A stretch of DNA of 64,000 nt, taken from positions 114,228-178,227 of the forward strand of contig NZ_JBNPEO010000004.1 of the NCBI RefSeq assembly GCF_050490315.1, given 5' to 3'. Shown piece by piece: positions 51,762-60,391 of this stretch. Both the position numbers and the translations under genes were made by a program. Numbering within the stretch: the first letter of the stretch is position 1; each line of letters begins with the position of its first letter. The notes beneath the pieces were generated by a model, which saw only the letters and a program-made list of their open reading frames with translations, was not told the DNA's origin and did no database searches. This DNA is from JBNPEO01 sp050490315 (lineage in GTDB: Bacteria > Actinomycetota > Actinomycetes > Actinomycetales > Micrococcaceae).

Positions 51762-52967
51762 GTGACTGAACGCATCGTGCTGGCCTATTCCGGTGGCCTG
51801 GATACTTCTGTAGCAATCGGCTGGATCGGCGAAGCAACAGGTGCAGAGGTCATCGCCGTTGCCGTTGACGTTGGACAAGGTGGCGAGTCGCTCGAAACCA
51901 TCCGTCAGCGCGCACTCGGCTGCGGCGCCGTGGAGGCTTACGTTGCTGACGCTCGTGACGAGTTCGCCAACGAGTACGCCATGCCCACCCTGAAGGCGAA
52001 TGCTCTGTACCAAGGGCACTACCCGCTGGTTTCAGCCATCTCCCGCCCCGTGATCGTTAAGCACTTGGTCAAGGCTGCCCGCGAATTCGGCGCCACCACT
52101 GTGGCGCATGGTTGCACCGGTAAGGGCAACGACCAGGTCCGCTTTGAAGTTGGCATCCAGACCCTCGGCCCAGACCTGAAGTGCATTGCACCAGTCCGCG
52201 ACCTCGCCCTGACTCGTGACAAGGCCATCGCCTTCGCTGAGGAAAAGGGACTGCCAATCGAGACGACCAAAAAGAACCCGTACTCGATTGACCAGAACGT
52301 GTGGGGCCGTGCTGTAGAAACTGGTTACCTCGAGGACATCTGGAATGCTCCTACCAAGGACATCTACGACTACACCGCCACCCCGGAATTTCCCCCGGCA
52401 CCAGATGAAGTAACCATCTCCTTCGTCCAGGGCGTCCCGGTGGCGATTGACGGCATTGCAGTCTCACCATTGCAGGCTATTCAGGAACTCAACCGTCGCG
52501 CTGGCGCACAGGGCGTTGGACGCATCGATGTTGTTGAAGACCGCCTCGTTGGCATCAAGTCTCGTGAGATCTACGAAGCACCCGGCGCCATGGCCCTGAT
52601 CACGGCGCACAAGCACCTCGAGGACATCACTATCGAGCGCGAGCAGGCCCGCTTCAAAGCCACCGTTGGCCAGCGTTGGTCCGAATTGGTCTACGACGGC
52701 CAGTGGTTCTCCCCGCTCAAGCGCTCCCTGGATGCCTTCATCGAAGACACCCAGAAGTACGTTTCCGGTGACATCCGGATGACCCTGCACGGCGGTCAAG
52801 CGATTGTGAACGGACGTCGCTCCGAGACTTCGCTCTACGACTTCGATCTGGCCACTTACGACACCGGTGACACCTTCGACCAGTCGCAGGCTAAGGGCTT
52901 TATCGAGCTCTGGGGTATGTCTTCCAAGGTTGCGTCCACTCGCGATCAGCGGGCTGCGGGTAAGTAA
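51762..52967 (+). CDS. argG: Argininosuccinate synthase
   Basis: 401-residue ligase joining citrulline and aspartate. The ATP pyrophosphatase loop AYSGGLDTS is at 8-16; HGCTGKGNDQVRFE and TKKNPYSIDQNVWGR are conserved. GTG start with AAGGAG 8 nt upstream; leader of about 45 nt from its own promoter. Its stop shares one base with the argH ATG (TAATG). Confidence 0.97.
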   Translation: MTERIVLAYSGGLDTSVAIGWIGEATGAEVIAVAVDVGQGGESLETIRQRALGCGAVEAYVADARDEFANEYAMPTLKANALYQGHYPLVSAISRPVIVKHLVKAAREFGATTVAHGCTGKGNDQVRFEVGIQTLGPDLKCIAPVRDLALTRDKAIAFAEEKGLPIETTKKNPYSIDQNVWGRAVETGYLEDIWNAPTKDIYDYTATPEFPPAPDEVTISFVQGVPVAIDGIAVSPLQAIQELNRRAGAQGVGRIDVVEDRLVGIKSREIYEAPGAMALITAHKHLEDITIEREQARFKATVGQRWSELVYDGQWFSPLKRSLDAFIEDTQKYVSGDIRMTLHGGQAIVNGRRSETSLYDFDLATYDTGDTFDQSQAKGFIELWGMSSKVASTRDQRAAGK

Positions 52968-54382
52968 TGACCTCGGCAACGAATGAAGGCGCCCTCTGGG
53001 GTGGCCGCTTCGCTGGCGGTCCAGCAGATGCCCTCGCCGCGCTGAGCAAGTCCACGCACTTCGATTGGCGTTTGGCGCGGTATGACATTGCCGGGTCGAA
53101 GGCGCATGCGCGTGTTTTGCACACAGCCAAACTGCTGAACGACGACGAACTCGCCGGCATGCTCGACGCCCTGGATCGATTGGACGCCGACGTCGCCTCG
53201 GGAGCCTATGTGGCCTCCGACAGTGATGAGGACGTCCACGGTTCCCTTGAGCGTGGGTTGATTGAGCGCGCTGGAACTCACTTGGGCGGCAAGCTCCGTG
53301 CAGGCCGTTCACGTAATGACCAGATCGCCACCTTGGGCAGGATGTTTTTGCGTGATCACGCGCGGATCATCGCCCGTGGTGTGTTGGCCACGATTGACGC
53401 GTTGGTGGAACAGGCCAAGGCGCACCCGAACGCGGCAATGCCCGGCCGAACGCACCTGCAGCATGCACAGCCGGTATTGCTGAGCCATCACCTGTTGGCG
53501 CATGCTTGGGCCCTTCTGCGTGATGTACAGCGGCTCGCCGATTGGGACAAACGCGCGGGAGTTTCGCCGTACGGTTCGGGTGCGCTGGCTGGCTCCTCGC
53601 TGGGTCTTGACCCTGAGGCAGTGGCCGCGGACTTGGGCTTTCGTTCCGCGGTGCATAACTCGATTGACGGCACAGCTTCGCGGGATGTTTTTGCTGAGTT
53701 CGCATGGGTCTCCGCCATGATCGGCGTAGATCTGTCCCGGATCTCCGAGGAAGTCATCTTCTGGGCCACCAAGGAGTTCTCTTTTGTGACGCTGCACGAT
53801 TCCTACTCCACAGGGTCATCGATTATGCCGCAGAAGAAGAACCCGGATGTTGCTGAACTGGCTCGCGGAAAAGCTGGACGGTTGATCGGTAACCTGACCG
53901 GCCTTTTGGCCACACTCAAGGGCCTGCCCCTGGCGTACAACAGGGACTTGCAAGAGGACAAGGAACCGGTGTTTGACGCAGCGGACACTTTGGAGCTTTT
54001 GCTGCCGGCTGTCTCCGGCATGATCGCCACGCTGAAGTTCAACACTGAACGGATGGCTTCCTTGGCACCGCAGGGCTTCGCCCTAGCTACGGACATCGCC
54101 GAGTGGTTGGTCCGTCAAGGCGTTCCATTCCGCGAGGCTCACGAACTCTCGGGTGCTGCGGTCAAGCAGGCTGAGAGTCGCGACGTTGAGCTATGGGATC
54201 TGACCGATGAGGAATTCGCGGCCATTTCGGAGCACCTCACTCCGGCAGTGCGTGAGGTGCTCAGCACGGAAGGTTCGCTCAACAGCCGGGACGCTCAAGG
54301 CGGTACCGCACCATCCGCCGTCGAGCGTCAACTCGCGGTTCTTGAAGCCGAGATCGCGGAACTGCGCGACTACGCAGCTTAG
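52967..54382 (+). CDS. argH: Argininosuccinate lyase
   Basis: 471-residue lyase of the fumarase superfamily giving arginine and fumarate. Signature GSSIMPQKKNPD starts at residue 283 and holds the catalytic serine; DVHGSLERGLIE and AGRSRNDQIAT are also intact. Ends the arginine block at a hairpin that touches the next promoter. Confidence 0.97.
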   Translation: MTSATNEGALWGGRFAGGPADALAALSKSTHFDWRLARYDIAGSKAHARVLHTAKLLNDDELAGMLDALDRLDADVASGAYVASDSDEDVHGSLERGLIERAGTHLGGKLRAGRSRNDQIATLGRMFLRDHARIIARGVLATIDALVEQAKAHPNAAMPGRTHLQHAQPVLLSHHLLAHAWALLRDVQRLADWDKRAGVSPYGSGALAGSSLGLDPEAVAADLGFRSAVHNSIDGTASRDVFAEFAWVSAMIGVDLSRISEEVIFWATKEFSFVTLHDSYSTGSSIMPQKKNPDVAELARGKAGRLIGNLTGLLATLKGLPLAYNRDLQEDKEPVFDAADTLELLLPAVSGMIATLKFNTERMASLAPQGFALATDIAEWLVRQGVPFREAHELSGAAVKQAESRDVELWDLTDEEFAAISEHLTPAVREVLSTEGSLNSRDAQGGTAPSAVERQLAVLEAEIAELRDYAA

Positions 54383-54395
54383 TTCGAACATATCC

Positions 54396-54433
54396 ACCGC
54401 TTGGTCTGGCACGTAGCTGTCAGGCCAAGCGGT
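54396..54433 (+). terminator. Hairpin after argH
   Basis: ACCGCTTGGTCTG pairs with CAGGCCAAGCGGT (one G-U), and the stem can extend three pairs further around a 6-nt loop. Its last base is next to the -10 of the following gene. Confidence 0.7.
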
Positions 54434-54439
54434 TAGGAT
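54434..54439 (+). promoter_or_regulatory. -10 element TAGGAT, leaderless promoter
   Basis: TAGGAT lies 6 nt before the ATG at 54446; the -35 region would fall inside the argH hairpin. Confidence 0.5.
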
Positions 54440-54445
54440 ATCGGC

Positions 54446-55222
54446 ATGACACAGATCACCTCGGAGCAGCTTTGTGCTGCTGTCAACGAATCCGCTAGCG
54501 CACTACGTAAGACCGTCGCTGGAATGGTGGAGACGGACGTTGCTCAACCGTCGCAGTTGCCCGAGTGGACGCGTGGACACGTCTTGGCTCACTTGTGCGG
54601 CGTGAGTGCTGCAGTGGCTCGGCAGCTTGAATTCGCAGCTCGAGGTGAGTTAATTGACATGTACGACGGCGGGCAGCACGGCCGTGACAACGCGATCAAT
54701 AAGGCGGCTTCCCAGAGTCTGGAAAAGCTCGCAAAAGATCTGAACTCGGCTTTGGATCAAGCACTTGCAGCGCTGAACAATGTTGAGGAATCCGGGTGGG
54801 ATGCGCCCGTGAAGTACCGCGACAGCACGGTTCGTGAAGTTGTTTTTGCCTTGTGGCGAGAACTTGTCATCCACACTTCAGATTTGGGTTTGGGTGGTGT
54901 GGGCGCTGGGCGTGGCCCCGAGACGTGGAGCAAGCTGTTCTGCGAACATCTCTTTGACTTCCTTGAGGCTCGGGTTCCTGCTGAGCAGCGCTTTGTGATC
55001 CAGGCTCTTGGTATGCCGCCGCGTACCCTCGGCAATGGCCCTAAGTCCACCGTTATATCGGGAATGGTCACCGATCTGGCCGCCTGGCTGGCCGGCCGCA
55101 CACCAAGCCTTGGCACCCTACGCGCCGATGCTGCAGCCGACGGCGTAGACCTGCCACAGCTTATGCCGTGGCCCTCCGGAATCCCTTCGCAGATGCCCGC
55201 AGTAGTCACAGCACAACCTTAA
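54446..55222 (+). CDS. Maleylpyruvate isomerase family mycothiol-dependent enzyme
   Basis: 258-residue DinB-fold protein. The N-terminal MDMPI domain has PSQLPEWTRGHVLAHLCG, in which the histidine is a metal ligand, and later histidines (LVIHTSDLG) complete the site. The C-terminal region resembles the SCP2-like end of this family. Family members use mycothiol for isomerisation or detoxification; the substrate here is unknown and true maleylpyruvate activity is not implied. Confidence 0.8.
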   Translation: MTQITSEQLCAAVNESASALRKTVAGMVETDVAQPSQLPEWTRGHVLAHLCGVSAAVARQLEFAARGELIDMYDGGQHGRDNAINKAASQSLEKLAKDLNSALDQALAALNNVEESGWDAPVKYRDSTVREVVFALWRELVIHTSDLGLGGVGAGRGPETWSKLFCEHLFDFLEARVPAEQRFVIQALGMPPRTLGNGPKSTVISGMVTDLAAWLAGRTPSLGTLRADAAADGVDLPQLMPWPSGIPSQMPAVVTAQP

Positions 55223-55265
55223 ACGTGGATACAAGAGTTTTTCGTTTTTCCGGGGTCCCCGGGCT

Positions 55266-55577
55266 TTGAAAGCGACTGACGCTCCTGCAGTAAGCGTTTC
55301 CGGCACGGTCTTCTACTGGCGCGGTCCAGCACCGTTTCACTTTGTTCGAGTTCCTGATGATAACGTGGCCTTTATTAAAGGGCTGGCAGCAATGTTTAGC
55401 TACGGCTGGGGCATGATTCCGGTTACCGCTCGCCTGGGTTCCACGAGCTTCACCACATCGCTTTTCCCCAAGGCAGGGGGCTATCTTGTTCCACTCAAAG
55501 ATGCAGTCCGCTCCGCCGAAAATGTAGACCTCGATGATCAGGTCACCATCATCGTGGAATTGCGCCGGCGTAAATAG
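55266..55577 (+). CDS. DUF1905 domain protein
   Basis: 103-residue small beta-rich protein: FYWRGPAPFHFVRVP, then RLGSTSFTTSLFPKAGGYLVPLKDAVR and TIIVELRRRK, as in DUF1905. Function unknown. The only usable start is TTG 55266; the first in-frame ATG would remove a third of the domain. It sits between two genes with their own leaderless-type promoters. Confidence 0.75.
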   Translation: MKATDAPAVSVSGTVFYWRGPAPFHFVRVPDDNVAFIKGLAAMFSYGWGMIPVTARLGSTSFTTSLFPKAGGYLVPLKDAVRSAENVDLDDQVTIIVELRRRK

Positions 55578-55604
55578 GACGCAGTGCTGGGTGGCTAGGG
55601 CGGG

Positions 55605-55610
55605 TAAGGT
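55605..55610 (+). promoter_or_regulatory. -10 element TAAGGT, leaderless apt promoter
   Basis: TAAGGT lies 6 nt before the GTG at 55617. Confidence 0.5.
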
Positions 55611-55616
55611 ATTTGG

Positions 55617-56174
55617 GTGAACAATAGCCAGCCGAACCAAGTTTCTACACCAGAATCTGTCGAAGAGCAGATTAACCGTTTGTGTGCCACTGTCCCGAAT
55701 TACCCCAAGCCTGGCATCGAGTTCAAAGACCTGACTCCGGTTTTCGCGGACGCATCAGCGTTTAAGGCAATTGTTGATGCACTGGTGGAGCCATTTCGTG
55801 GCCAATTTGACGCCATTGCCGGAGTGGAGGCCCGCGGGTTCCTGTTGGCAGCAGCTGCAGCCTATGCCACCAATACAGGCGTAGTGACAGTGCGTAAGGC
55901 TGGCAAGCTACCGCGCGAGGTCTATGCCGAAGATTACGCGCTCGAATACGGTACAGCCACGTTGGAATTGCACAAGAGCGACGTCCCAGCTGGCTCACGT
56001 GTGTTAATTCTCGACGACGTTCTCGCCACGGGCGGGACTCTCGGCGCTGCTGCCAAGCTTTTTGAGCGCTCAGGCGTTCACGTTGCTGGCGTTGGTGTTG
56101 TGATGGAACTGGGCGAACTGCGGGGACGTTCAGCCTTGAGCGGACACAGGGTCCGCTCCTTGATGAGGTTGTAA
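55617..56174 (+). CDS. apt: Adenine phosphoribosyltransferase
   Basis: 185-residue purine salvage enzyme forming AMP from adenine and PRPP. YPKPGIEFKDLTP near residue 29, GVEARGFLLAAA (69-80) and the PRPP loop VLILDDVLATGGT (129-141) are intact. The protein ends in a basic tail (HRVRSLMRL). GTG start after a leaderless-type -10. Confidence 0.95.
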   Translation: MNNSQPNQVSTPESVEEQINRLCATVPNYPKPGIEFKDLTPVFADASAFKAIVDALVEPFRGQFDAIAGVEARGFLLAAAAAYATNTGVVTVRKAGKLPREVYAEDYALEYGTATLELHKSDVPAGSRVLILDDVLATGGTLGAAAKLFERSGVHVAGVGVVMELGELRGRSALSGHRVRSLMRL

Positions 56175-56196
56175 TTCGTTTCATCTGCGTTCATCA

Positions 56197-56227
56197 AAAT
56201 GGCTGTAGAATAGACGGTCCGCCATTT
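56197..56227. promoter_or_regulatory. Inverted repeat around the helR -10
   Basis: AAATGGC (56197-56203) and GCCATTT (56221-56227) flank TAGAAT (56206-56211), the probable -10 of helR. A dimeric regulator bound here would block the promoter. It does not resemble the rifamycin-associated element known in Streptomyces. Confidence 0.45.
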
Positions 56228-56247
56228 GGGAAAAGGGGAGCTGCTCC

Positions 56248-58470
56248 ATGCTTGACGCAGATTTGATCCATGAACGTCGCTACGTGGCCGGCTTGTACGC
56301 CAGGCTTGACGAGCTCCGTGAGATCAAGCGTGCCCAATTGGCCCAGGTTCGCAAGTCGGGTGGCGGCGGGACCATGCAGAACGCCTCAGAGCGGGACGCT
56401 TTCGCAGCGCTCTATGAGGATCGGCTGGCCCAGCTTGACGCCGTGGACGATCGGCTAGTTTTTGGCCGCTTGGATCTGGACTCAGGCGAAGAGCAGTACA
56501 TTGGCCGCATCGGACTATCCACGGATGAGCTGCGTCGTTTGATGGTGGACTGGCGTGCTCCGGAAGCTGGCCACTTCTACCAAGCCACAGCTTTTGATCG
56601 TCAAGGTGTGCGCCGTCGTCGTCATTTGATCTTGCAAGGTCGCGAGGTCAAGGCTCTTGAAGACGATGTCCTCGACGCCGAGATGCTCACGGAGAGCAGC
56701 TCGCTGCAAGGTGAAGGTGCTTTGCTTGCGGCTCTGAACTCTAAGCGGACCGGCCGTATGTCGGACATCGTGGGAACCATCCAGTCCGAACAAGACCGCA
56801 TTATTCGTGCGCCCATGTCCGGGGCTCTGGTAGTTCAAGGTGGCCCCGGAACAGGTAAAACGGCAGTTGCCCTGCACCGGGCAGCGTACCTTTTGTACAC
56901 GCACCGAGACAGGCTCAAATCGGCTGGTGTTCTGCTGGTTGGACCTAGCAACTCCTTTATGAAGTACATCGAACGTGTTTTGCCGTCCCTTGGTGAAACT
57001 GGGGTTGTTATGAGTAGCGTTGCTGGCTTGTATCCGGGACTTTCGGCTGTTCCCGAGGCCAATCCGGATGTGGCTGAGATCAAGGGTCGGCTTGAGATGG
57101 CCACGGTCATCAAAGACGCCGTGGCGAACCGTCAACGAATCATCCGTGGGGAACGGGTACTTGTTGTTGATGGCCGCAAGCTAACGCTGAGCGAACGCCA
57201 GGTTCGCCGTGCCCGGGACAAAGCGCGCGGAACGGGCAAGCCGCATAATGAGGCTCGCGAAACTTTTGTGAAGATCTTGCTGCGTGAACTGACAGAGCAG
57301 CTCACTGAGATCGTTGAGTCCAGCAACGTCGGAAACAACGCAGATCGCAGTTATTTGGCTGAGGATGTTCGTTCAGCCCGCGATGTACGGGTTGCATTGA
57401 ACTTGGCCTGGATGCCGATGACACCGCAGCAACTGCTTGCCGATTTGTTTTCCAAGCCTGAGCTGTTAGCCGTTTGTGCACCACAGCTTAGCGCTGAGGA
57501 GCGCAAGCTGCTCCAGCGTCCGGTGGAGTCCCCGTGGACTGAGGCTGATGTCCCTTTGCTCGACGAGGCAGCCGAGCTCTTGGGCGAGTTGGAGGTGCCT
57601 GGCGCTCGGAGTCAGTCGCAGATTGATCAGGACCATGCGCGGGATCTCGCCAACGCCACACAAACGCTCAAGAATATGGAGCATTCTGGCTTTGACGTTT
57701 TGATGTCCGCTGAGGAATTAGTAGATCAAAATGTTGAGCGAATGAACCGGATGACTGCGGCGGATCGGGCTGTGAGCGATCGTCATTGGGCTTTCGGCCA
57801 CATCATTGTGGATGAAGCACAGGAGCTCTCGCAGATGCAATGGCGCCTTTTGGTGCGGCGTTGCCCACTCAAGTCCTTTACTGTCGTGGGAGATATCGCC
57901 CAGACAAGTGCCTCAGCAGGGGCTTCATCATGGGCCGATGCATTAACTCCGCAATTCGGTGAGCGCTGGCAGCTTGAAGAGCTCACAGTGAACTACCGCA
58001 CGCCAGCCCAGATCGCAGAGTCCGCTGTCCGTATGGCGAATGCTGCTGGGCTGATCATTTCGGCGCCGAAGGCAGTGCGCGAGGGCCGTTGGGATCCGAT
58101 CGTGGACCAGGTCGCAACAGGTCAAGTAGTAGAGACTGCTGTTGCTGTTATGGATGAGGAACTGGCCGCCGTTGAGGGTGGATTGTTAGCTGTGATCGCA
58201 GACGGTGATTTACTACCGGCGGTTGCCCGTGCTTTGCGTGCAAAGTATGCGGGACGTGTCGGTCACGGCGCCGGAAGCTACGAGCAGGACATTGTAGTTC
58301 TGAGTCCCAAGGAAGCTAAGGGACTGGAATTTGATGGTGTGGTTATTCTTGAGCCCGCCGCGATGCTCAACCCGCAGCGAGGGCTGGTGGGGGACCTGTA
58401 CGTGGCAATGACACGGCCTACTCAACGATTGCGGCTTATCGCCTCGGAACCACTTCCCGCCGGAATCTGA
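56248..58470 (+). CDS. helR: RNA polymerase-recycling ATPase HelR (HelD-like)
   Basis: 740-residue superfamily 1 motor. An N-terminal coiled-coil arm (about 5-70) is of the kind that enters the RNA polymerase secondary channel; the family motif DWRAP is at 101-105. Walker A GGPGTGKTA is at 198-206 and Walker B VDEAQE at 521-526; LTVNYRTPAQIAE and KGLEFDGVVILEP are later helicase motifs. HelR proteins remove stalled polymerase from DNA and in Streptomyces give rifamycin tolerance; that effect is inferred here. GGGGAG lies 7 nt before the ATG. Confidence 0.88.
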   Translation: MLDADLIHERRYVAGLYARLDELREIKRAQLAQVRKSGGGGTMQNASERDAFAALYEDRLAQLDAVDDRLVFGRLDLDSGEEQYIGRIGLSTDELRRLMVDWRAPEAGHFYQATAFDRQGVRRRRHLILQGREVKALEDDVLDAEMLTESSSLQGEGALLAALNSKRTGRMSDIVGTIQSEQDRIIRAPMSGALVVQGGPGTGKTAVALHRAAYLLYTHRDRLKSAGVLLVGPSNSFMKYIERVLPSLGETGVVMSSVAGLYPGLSAVPEANPDVAEIKGRLEMATVIKDAVANRQRIIRGERVLVVDGRKLTLSERQVRRARDKARGTGKPHNEARETFVKILLRELTEQLTEIVESSNVGNNADRSYLAEDVRSARDVRVALNLAWMPMTPQQLLADLFSKPELLAVCAPQLSAEERKLLQRPVESPWTEADVPLLDEAAELLGELEVPGARSQSQIDQDHARDLANATQTLKNMEHSGFDVLMSAEELVDQNVERMNRMTAADRAVSDRHWAFGHIIVDEAQELSQMQWRLLVRRCPLKSFTVVGDIAQTSASAGASSWADALTPQFGERWQLEELTVNYRTPAQIAESAVRMANAAGLIISAPKAVREGRWDPIVDQVATGQVVETAVAVMDEELAAVEGGLLAVIADGDLLPAVARALRAKYAGRVGHGAGSYEQDIVVLSPKEAKGLEFDGVVILEPAAMLNPQRGLVGDLYVAMTRPTQRLRLIASEPLPAGI

Positions 58471-58500
58471 TCTTCGGCTGGATACCAACTTTCTAGATGC

Positions 58501-58506
58501 TAACTT
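58501..58506 (+). promoter_or_regulatory. -10 element TAACTT, possible leaderless tyrS promoter
   Basis: TAACTT is 6 nt before the GTG at 58513. Confidence 0.4.
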
Positions 58507-58512
58507 TATGGG

Positions 58513-59835
58513 GTGCCACAGATGACTGATCTCTCAACCCAACGGAACGATTCGAGCTTTGCCAATGTTTGGCAAGAGCTTCAGTGGCGTGGACTAATCC
58601 ACGTTTCCACTGATCAAGCTGAATTGGAAACTCTTCTGTCCGGCGAGCCGATTACGTTCTATTGTGGATTTGATCCCACGGCACCGAGCCTGCACTTGGG
58701 CAACTTGGTGCAATTGTTGGTTATGCGTCGTTTGCAACTGGCTGGCCACAAACCATTGGGCTTAGTGGGCGGCTCCACAGGGTTGATCGGTGATCCTCGG
58801 CAAACTGCCGAGCGTATTTTGAATACAAAAGAGACCGTGGCCGAATGGGTACTCAACCTTCAAGGGCAAGTTTCGCGATTCTTGGAATTTGAAGGCAATA
58901 ACGCAGCCCGAATGGTCAATAACCTTGACTGGACGGCGCCGATGAGCGCCATCGATTTCCTGCGTGAGATCGGCAAGCACTACCGCGTGGGCACCATGAT
59001 CAAAAAGGACATTGTTGCCTCGCGTCTAAATTCGGACGAAGGCATTAGCTTTACTGAGTTCAGCTACCAAATTTTGCAGGGTATGGACTTCCTCCAGCTA
59101 AATCGTCAGTACGGCTGTGTTTTGCAGACGGGTGGTTCGGACCAGTGGGGCAACCTAACCAGTGGAACGGAGCTCATCCGTAAAGTTGAGGGTCGTAGTG
59201 TTCACGCCTTGGGCACCCCACTGATCACTAATTCGGACGGCACCAAGTTCGGCAAGAGCGAGGGCAACGCGATTTGGCTAGATCCGGAGATGTGCTCGCC
59301 GTACACCTTTTACCAGTTCTGGCTTAACACGGCAGATGACGACGCCGTCACTCGCCTTAAGGTCTTTACTTTCCTGAGCCGGAATGAGATTGAGGAACTT
59401 GAGCGCTCCGTAGCCGAGAGACCCTTCGCACGTGAGGCGCAGCGCCGTCTGGCCTATGAAGTTACTTCTTTGGTGCATGGGGTGGAGGCAACGGAGAAGG
59501 TTATTGCCGCTTCGGCTGCCATGTTCGGCAACGGGGATGTCACCGAGTTGGATGAATCCACCCTCCGTGCTGCCACCGCTGAATTGGCAACAACGGTTGT
59601 GGGGGAGGACCAGCTTGGCATCATCGATTTGTTGCTGGCTTCAGGACTGGTTGACAGTAAGTCGGCTGCTCGCCGAACAGTGAATGAGGGTGGCGCCTAC
59701 GTCAACAATGTCAAGGTCACTGATCCGGATGCGATCCTTGGCCAGGACAGTTTGCTCCACGGAAAGTACCTGTTGGTACGTCGTGGCAAAAAGAACCTTG
59801 CTTCAGTAGAAGTCTCTGCTGAAGCCAGTATCTAG
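58513..59835 (+). CDS. tyrS: Tyrosyl-tRNA synthetase
   Basis: 440-residue class I synthetase. The HIGH-type motif is HLGN (61-64), tyrosine pocket FYCGFDPTAPS (49-59) and QTGGSDQWGN, KMSKS-type motif KFGKS (245-249), and a C-terminal S4 RNA-binding domain (about 375-435). GTG 58513 or ATG 58522 (MTDLST) could be the start. The gene ends at a strong terminator, isolating it from the rRNA operon. Confidence 0.96.
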   Translation: MPQMTDLSTQRNDSSFANVWQELQWRGLIHVSTDQAELETLLSGEPITFYCGFDPTAPSLHLGNLVQLLVMRRLQLAGHKPLGLVGGSTGLIGDPRQTAERILNTKETVAEWVLNLQGQVSRFLEFEGNNAARMVNNLDWTAPMSAIDFLREIGKHYRVGTMIKKDIVASRLNSDEGISFTEFSYQILQGMDFLQLNRQYGCVLQTGGSDQWGNLTSGTELIRKVEGRSVHALGTPLITNSDGTKFGKSEGNAIWLDPEMCSPYTFYQFWLNTADDDAVTRLKVFTFLSRNEIEELERSVAERPFAREAQRRLAYEVTSLVHGVEATEKVIAASAAMFGNGDVTELDESTLRAATAELATTVVGEDQLGIIDLLLASGLVDSKSAARRTVNEGGAYVNNVKVTDPDAILGQDSLLHGKYLLVRRGKKNLASVEVSAEASI

Positions 59836-59882
59836 TCAGGCGTTGGGCATCTAGCCCATAGAGATTTGCTTCAAGTCTGATC

Positions 59883-59917
59883 GAGGCGCCGGCAGCGGAA
59901 ACCGCTGACGGCGCCTC
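59883..59917 (+). terminator. tyrS terminator
   Basis: A 16-bp stem GAGGCGCCGGCAGCGG / its complement with one mismatch and a 3-nt AAA loop, followed by TTTCT. Confidence 0.88.
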
Positions 59918-60391
59918 TTTCTATGTCGATTTGCACGGAAGCCAACGGCCGTGTAATGTTTTCTGAGTCGCCGCCGCTGAGCGGTGACCAACCCCTTCAA
60001 AATTCAGGCAAGATGGCCGTTATGCATTCGTGCAAATGACCAGAAATTGTCTAAATTCTTGATGGGCGGATTCGGTTCATAGAGTAAACATCCGGTGAAA
60101 AACACGGATTTGCAAAGTGAATATGAATGAAATAAGATAATTACATCGCAGCGAAGAACAAAGCGGAAAAGAAATTCAGAAATGAATTACCGAAAAGTAT
60201 TCGTATGTGCCTGTTGTTTGAGAACTCAATAGTGTGCCAAGTTTATTGATACCGATTGTTTTTTGATTGGTTGATTTTGCCAGGCTGTGCGCACCCCGTG
60301 TGTGTGGTCTGGTTTTCAGCTGGTTTCGAATTTAGTGCAATCATTTGCTGTGTTATTTCCATGGTTTTGGTTGTGTCTGTTTGGTTAGTTT
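59918..60391 (+). promoter_or_regulatory. rRNA operon promoter and leader
   Basis: 474 nt without a gene. P1: TTGCAC (59931-59936), exactly 17 nt, TAATGT (59954-59959). A weaker possible P2 is TTGATG (60059) with TAGAGT (60080-60085) at 15 nt. At 60212-60234 lies the antitermination-type block that recurs in the spacer, and at 60224-60241 the left half of the 16S processing stem. The leader is distinctly A/T rich. Confidence 0.75.
60212..60234 (+). repeat. rrn antitermination block, copy 1
   Basis: TGTTGTTTGAGAACTC with ATAGTG after it; 21 of 23 bases are shared with copy 2 in the 16S-23S spacer. Similar blocks precede 16S in mycobacteria and other actinobacteria. Confidence 0.7.

Noticed and set aside
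54382..54395. LexA box after argH (TCGAACATAT)
   Set aside because: Only the left half-site matches; the right half CCACCG has no similarity to GTTCGA.
56175..56247. Rifamycin-associated element before helR
   Set aside because: The GGGGCTTGCGGCAAGCCCC-type dyad of Streptomyces is absent; only the unrelated AAATGGC dyad is present.
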